A DNA stretch of 64,000 nt, taken from positions 5,445,963 to 5,509,962 of the forward strand of contig NZ_AP018207.1 in NCBI RefSeq assembly GCF_002367995.1, in the 5' to 3' direction. The position numbers and the translations under genes were made by a program. This document shows, piece after piece, positions 60,177 through 64,000 of the stretch (position 1 is its first letter; each line of letters begins with the position of its first letter). This DNA is from Calothrix brevissima NIES-22 (lineage in GTDB: Bacteria > Cyanobacteriota > Cyanobacteriia > Cyanobacteriales > Nostocaceae). Below the pieces are notes generated by a model. It worked only from the letters and a program-made list of their open reading frames with translations. It was not told where the DNA came from and ran no database searches.

Positions 60177-61439
60177 ATGTTTAATCGCAGCCGTCGCAAT
60201 CTGGCAAATTGGTTTACCCTGACAATGGGGAGTATTTTAATTATATTTGCGGCGGTAGTTTATTATTCGGAAGTCATTGATGAGTTGGAAGAATTGGATA
60301 GATTACTGTATAAAAAAACCATTGTTATGGCTGCAAATGTTAAGTTAGAGCAGCATAATGGACAGCAACAAGTAGACTTAGAACATGTACCATTATTAGG
60401 CAGTATGGTACTACCATTACCAGAGAGTCAACTAGTATATGCAGCTTGGTACGATAAACAAAAGCAACTAGTACAATTTTTTGGTACAATTCCGAGCGAT
60501 CGCCTTTTAGTCTCCGGTGGATTTGATACCATCAAAACTGATAGCAAAGTTTGGCTGCGTCAAGTAACCTTACCTGTATATCAAGATGGTGTATTGATTG
60601 GTTATTTGCAAGCAGCAATGCCAATGACAGCAACCGAAACCGCTTTAGCAGAATTTCGGCTAGTTTTGGCTATTTCCGTGCCCATTACCTTAGGTATAGT
60701 GGCGCTGACTGGTTGGTGGCTGGGGGGGTTAGCAATGCAACCAATTCGCCACAGTTACGATAGTTTGCAAAGATTTACTGCCGATGCTTCTCACGAATTG
60801 CGATCGCCTCTTACCGCAATTATTAGCAATGCTCAATACGGCTTTCTTTCCAACTCTACTGCTTTAGAGATCCAGCGTCAACGCTTCCACAAGATTTCTG
60901 ATATTGCTAAATCTATGAGTACTTTAGTCAACGATCTCCTATTTTTAGCACGCAATCAAAATCAATTACCCAAGGAATTTTTACAAGAAATTGACCTTAA
61001 AAATATACTTTTACAAATAACAGATGATTATCACAAGCAATCAGATGTACAACATCTAAGTTTAGTTTCCCACCTCCCAAATTATTCTATAAATATCCTT
61101 GGCGAACCTAATTTACTCCGGCAAGCAGTTATTAATATCCTGACTAATGCTTGTAAATATACTCCTGCTGGTGGTCAAGTTGAGTTAAACTTATTTACAC
61201 AATCACATTGGGCTATCATCAAAATAATCGATAATGGAATCGGCATTCCCGCAGAAGATTTACCTTATATTTTTGAGCGATTTTACAGAGTTGATAAAAA
61301 GAGATCGCGCAAAACTGGCGGTTTTGGTTTAGGATTAGCAATCGCTCAACAAATAATTCAATCTCATGGCGGTAAAATTATTATTAAAAGCCTCTTGAAA
61401 GAGGGAACATCTGTACAAATTATTTTGCCTATCAAGTGA
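60177..61439 (+). CDS. rppB: Histidine kinase (RppB-like)
   Basis: The 420-residue kinase has an N-terminal membrane helix (~14-30), a periplasmic loop of about 115 residues, a second helix (~160-185), then HisKA with phospho-acceptor His206 (DASHELRSPL) and HATPase motifs NILTNACKY, IDNGIGI and GFGLGLAI. All residues needed for autophosphorylation are present, which contrasts with the kinase at 13421. It should phosphorylate the RppA-like regulator upstream. The periplasmic part has no recognised sensor domain. Confidence 0.88.
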   Translation: MFNRSRRNLANWFTLTMGSILIIFAAVVYYSEVIDELEELDRLLYKKTIVMAANVKLEQHNGQQQVDLEHVPLLGSMVLPLPESQLVYAAWYDKQKQLVQFFGTIPSDRLLVSGGFDTIKTDSKVWLRQVTLPVYQDGVLIGYLQAAMPMTATETALAEFRLVLAISVPITLGIVALTGWWLGGLAMQPIRHSYDSLQRFTADASHELRSPLTAIISNAQYGFLSNSTALEIQRQRFHKISDIAKSMSTLVNDLLFLARNQNQLPKEFLQEIDLKNILLQITDDYHKQSDVQHLSLVSHLPNYSINILGEPNLLRQAVINILTNACKYTPAGGQVELNLFTQSHWAIIKIIDNGIGIPAEDLPYIFERFYRVDKKRSRKTGGFGLGLAIAQQIIQSHGGKIIIKSLLKEGTSVQIILPIK

Positions 61440-62501
61440 AATTTATTTCACTAATAATTGCAGCTTATATAACTACTAATAAGGGCTGTTGATAGCCAAC
61501 AGTCAACAGTCAACAACCCTCACGATTGATTGTGCAACTTAAAAGCAGAACAGCTTAAAAGTCTGGCTACTTTCTGCCATATCAATGGTCTCCTGAGATT
61601 ACAAAAGATTAACAAACATTCATTTAATGTTTGTTATTGCCAGTTATTAACCTAACAGTTATAGATAAAGACTTAATTCCTCTAAAGAAACACATCATTA
61701 AGTAAGTTTTTATCTAAAGGAGTAATTTTTTAATCTAAGTTGCTAGTAAAAAAACAATAAACAATAGCTATCTTAAAATTCCTTGTTGAGATTGGCTCAC
61801 AGCATAAAATGATTAACTCAACTATTAGGGCGTGTATTTCTACATCTCGTTTAGAAATGCTTTATGGTTAAAGCAAGTGTAATTATGAAGAAAATTACCG
61901 ACATGATGAGTAGCATAGGTATATATATACCTACTATAAGTGCTATAAGTACAATCAACCACATTAACTTTAACATGAGTAAAACTTGTATTTATTTCAG
62001 TTATTTTTGGCCTCAGTAGATGCACTATATGTAAACTTATAGCTGACTCAGCATAAAGTTTTAATAGTAAAATACACATAAATTATAAAGTTTGCGTAAG
62101 GATTCAGGTCGAACCTTAATAAACGTTCGGCTTTATTATCAGCAAGAACTTCGTGATGGTCGAAACCATACCAAAAATGGTGGTATTTCTACCGAAATTA
62201 GATAACAAATCCAATGGTAAGCTAATAATCATTTAAATTGCATTCCCGTGTCTCCCCTTCTCCCCGTCCCCGCGTCTTTCTGAGGCTAAGGATGATGCAA
62301 CTTAAAGGCGGATTAGCTTATTGCAGAAACTTTTAATAGGGTGCATCTCAGTTTTTATCCTTTGTCAGAATACAAGAGAGCCAAACGACATATATACTAC
62401 TTGTACCCCTATGTAATGATATATTTTATGCAATTGAAAATGACTATATTTTCTCCAATAACAAAGCTACTAAGCGAGCGCTTCTATTTGAGTAGTTAAA
62501 T
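61440..62501. other. Long spacer with palindrome and possible gene fragment
   Basis: No complete gene is seen in these 1062 bp. An 18-bp perfect palindrome TAGGTATATATATACCTA lies at 61916-61933. A short frame at 62092-62205 is described separately. An open frame on the minus strand (61840-62079) lacks support. The area 62210-62500 has nothing clear. Confidence 0.5.
62092..62205 (+). pseudogene. Possible PC4-like coactivator fragment
   Basis: A 37-codon frame without a good start encodes RTLINVRLYYQQELRDG and TKNGGIST. This resembles the core of PC4/SUB1-type single-stranded DNA-binding proteins (VxIRxYYxxDGxxxPTKKGI), with the C-terminal half missing. It may be a remnant or a chance match. 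It has no start ATG. Confidence 0.25.
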
Positions 62502-63710
62502 TTATCCAGCGATCGCAAAATCATATAATTGATGTGCCATTTGCAATTTAGAACAAGGGGGAATTTCTAGCTGTTTTCCTTGTTTATCTAAAAATATCGC
62601 TTGATTATTATCGCTACCAAAACCACTATCAGTTTTATCGATGGGATTAGCAACAATTACATCCAAATTTTTTCGCTGTAATTTATCTAAAGCAGGCGCT
62701 ACAATATCGCCAGTTTGAGCCGCAAATCCAATCAAACATTGATGCGGCTGCTTCATTTTTGCTAATTCGCTGACAATATCGGGTACAGATTCTAAAGCTA
62801 AAGATTCGGGAAGCGATCGCTTGGGTAATTTCTCGGTACTATAATCTCTAGGTTTCACATCCGCCACAGCTGCGGACATGACTATCATATCTGCACTCGT
62901 TAAATATTCCTGCATCACCTGCTGCATTTCTTCTGCATTAATCACAGGAATTGCTTGCACCCCCAAAGGTACATTCCAACTCGCCGGGCCATGTACTAAA
63001 GTAACATTAGCACCGCGATGAAGTGCAGCTTGTGCTAAAGCTAGTCCCATTTTCCCAGTAGAGGGATTGCCAATAAACCGCACCGGATCGAGAAATTCTC
63101 GCGTTCCCCCAGCGCTAATTAATACCCGCTTCCCAACTAAATCGCGTTTACCGCCAGTGTGCAATAAAGATTGAATATAAGCCAAAATTTCAGGGGGTTC
63201 AGCCATTCTCCCCGCACCGACGCGATCGCAAGCTAATAATCCCGATGCCGTACCCATACCATGATATCGCCTATCTGTCAATAGTTGCTGCCAATTGCGC
63301 TGAACTGCAAGCTGTTCCCACATATCTGTATTCATGGCTGGCGCTAACAGCACCGGACAGGTAGAAGCTAGTACAGTATTGGTAAGTAAATTATCCGCCA
63401 TACCATAAGTTAACTTGGCTAAAGTATTGGCTGTTAACGGTGCAATTACCAATAAATCTGCCCATTCACCCAATTCTATATGCAAAGGGCGAGAGTGAAC
63501 CGGTTGCCAAAATAGCTCGTCGGTATAGGCGCTATGACGAGAAAGAGTAGCTAAAGTCAGGGGTGTGACAAAAGCTTGCGCTGAATTCGTGAGAATTACA
63601 CGTACTTCTACCCCAGATTGAAATAGCCGTGAAACCAGTTCACAGACTTTATAGGCGGCGATACCGCCGCCTACACCGATGACAACCTTAGATAATTTGG
63701 GATTTAGCAT
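62502..63710 (-). CDS. coaBC: Bifunctional CoaBC (Dfp)
   Basis: The 402-residue enzyme makes 4'-phosphopantetheine: the N-terminal CoaC part (~1-190) decarboxylates phosphopantothenoylcysteine with FMN, and the CoaB part (~195-400) joins cysteine to phosphopantothenate. Motifs seen: PAMNTDMW, catalytic Cys in [12 protein letters not shown], the hinge [16 protein letters not shown] with NPSTGKMG and GFAAQTGD. The start is ATG 63710. The upstream DUF2555 gene, 69 bp away, is in the same direction and probably forms an operon with it. Confidence 0.96.
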   Translation of the reverse strand: MLNPKLSKVVIGVGGGIAAYKVCELVSRLFQSGVEVRVILTNSAQAFVTPLTLATLSRHSAYTDELFWQPVHSRPLHIELGEWADLLVIAPLTANTLAKLTYGMADNLLTNTVLASTCPVLLAPAMNTDMWEQLAVQRNWQQLLTDRRYHGMGTASGLLACDRVGAGRMAEPPEILAYIQSLLHTGGKRDLVGKRVLISAGGTREFLDPVRFIGNPSTGKMGLALAQAALHRGANVTLVHGPASWNVPLGVQAIPVINAEEMQQVMQEYLTSADMIVMSAAVADVKPRDYSTEKLPKRSLPESLALESVPDIVSELAKMKQPHQCLIGFAAQTGDIVAPALDKLQRKNLDVIVANPIDKTDSGFGSDNNQAIFLDKQGKQLEIPPCSKLQMAHQLYDFAIAG

Positions 63711-63779
63711 GAGCGATCAGGGATGAGCAAATCAGAGTAAAATACCTACATCCTTAATCATTCATACTAGATCCTTTAT

Positions 63780-63992
63780 CTAAGCTTCATCGTAGGGTTC
63801 CAAGTCTAAGAGGTGGATATAGGGTTCAACTAACTCCGGACGCTGAAATGCGATCGCTCGCAGTAGATGCCAATCATTCAAACCCTCAAAAGCATTGCTA
63901 TAATTATCCATCTCCAGACGTGTAGCTAACTCTTCAACATCTGTCACAGTCATGGCAGCAATTTCTTTTCTGGAAATGCTTAGAGTTTTCAT
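63780..63992 (-). CDS. DUF2555-family small protein
   Basis: The 70-residue protein MKTLSISRKEIAAMT contains DVEELATRLEMDNYSNAFEGLNDWHLLRAIAFQRPELVEPYIHLL, a pattern specific to the cyanobacterial DUF2555 family. It is predicted helical and soluble. In relatives it commonly sits before coaBC, as here. Its role is unknown; conservation across cyanobacteria suggests a housekeeping function. Confidence 0.85.
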   Translation of the reverse strand: MKTLSISRKEIAAMTVTDVEELATRLEMDNYSNAFEGLNDWHLLRAIAFQRPELVEPYIHLLDLEPYDEA

Positions 63993-64000
63993 AATGCTTG

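Noticed and set aside
61840-62079. 79-codon minus-strand frame in the long spacer
   Set aside because: Composition is Tyr/His/Thr rich with no ribosome site or family and it covers the 18-bp AT palindrome.

Overview
The window is chromosomal DNA of a filamentous, probably heterocyst-forming cyanobacterium of the Nostoc/Calothrix kind. The evidence is the thylakoid electron carriers (psbV, petE, petJ), the cyanobacterial small RNA Yfr1, cyanobacteria-specific small families (DUF2555, a Mo-nitrogenase C-terminal-type protein), many HIP1 octamers (GCGATCGC), and the short tandem repeats and small palindromic or MITE-like repeats that fill the spaces between genes. There is no prophage, CRISPR array or ribosomal RNA. 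One tRNA gene (Glu, UUC) is present.

Layout. 1-3.5 kb: an unrecognised partial gene, then two sugar-type ABC permeases without their binding protein or ATPase. 3.6-6.5 kb: a photosynthetic c-type and copper block, psbV, a psbV2 gene gutted and filled by an IS605-type remnant, petE (plastocyanin), a possible structured RNA, and petJ (cytochrome c6). 6.7-16.6 kb: a TonB-like proline-rich protein, a lipase, an unusual cytochrome b6 paralogue, a cation/proton antiporter, tRNA-Glu, and an overlapping pair of a START-like protein and a GAF sensor kinase whose phospho-acceptor His is replaced by Asp. 17-25 kb: a decayed HNH protein, a NodB deacetylase, an MFS carrier, rubrerythrin, a GNAT, a methyltransferase and an orphan response regulator. 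25.4-29.5 kb: metal(loid) handling, arsM and arsS for arsenosugars, Yfr1, a Cys/Met-rich four-helix copper-binding protein, and a CBS protein with a HEPN-like RNxLAH motif. 29.7-30.3 kb: an overlapping DUF6883/DUF4926 pair.

30.7-33.3 kb: three co-directional genes, an Lgt-like membrane protein lacking key Lgt residues, a radical SAM protein resembling MJ0619/tetraether lipid synthase, and a small membrane protein. I consider this the best candidate for an undescribed (lipid-modifying) system. 33.4-44.7 kb: an LRV-repeat protein, acireductone dioxygenase, HAD hydrolase, lumenal pentapeptide protein, LytR-CpsA-Psr protein, mannose-1-phosphate guanylyltransferase, ABC1 kinase and an ABC ATPase. 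44.7-46.6 kb: a compact type II restriction-modification cassette (HTH protein, DNA methyltransferase, BglII-like endonuclease with abutting stop codons). 47-57 kb: a VIT/VWA protein, an Rpn-type nuclease-like protein, ureE-ureF-ureG and a P-type cation ATPase. 57.5-64 kb: small membrane proteins, an RppA/RppB-like two-component pair, coaBC and a DUF2555 protein.

Two MITE-like families occur more than once here: family A (GGGAC...GTCCC, two copies) and family B (TATAGCAATCCTA ends, three copies). All functional calls come from reading the translated sequence and remembered family motifs; no database search was run.
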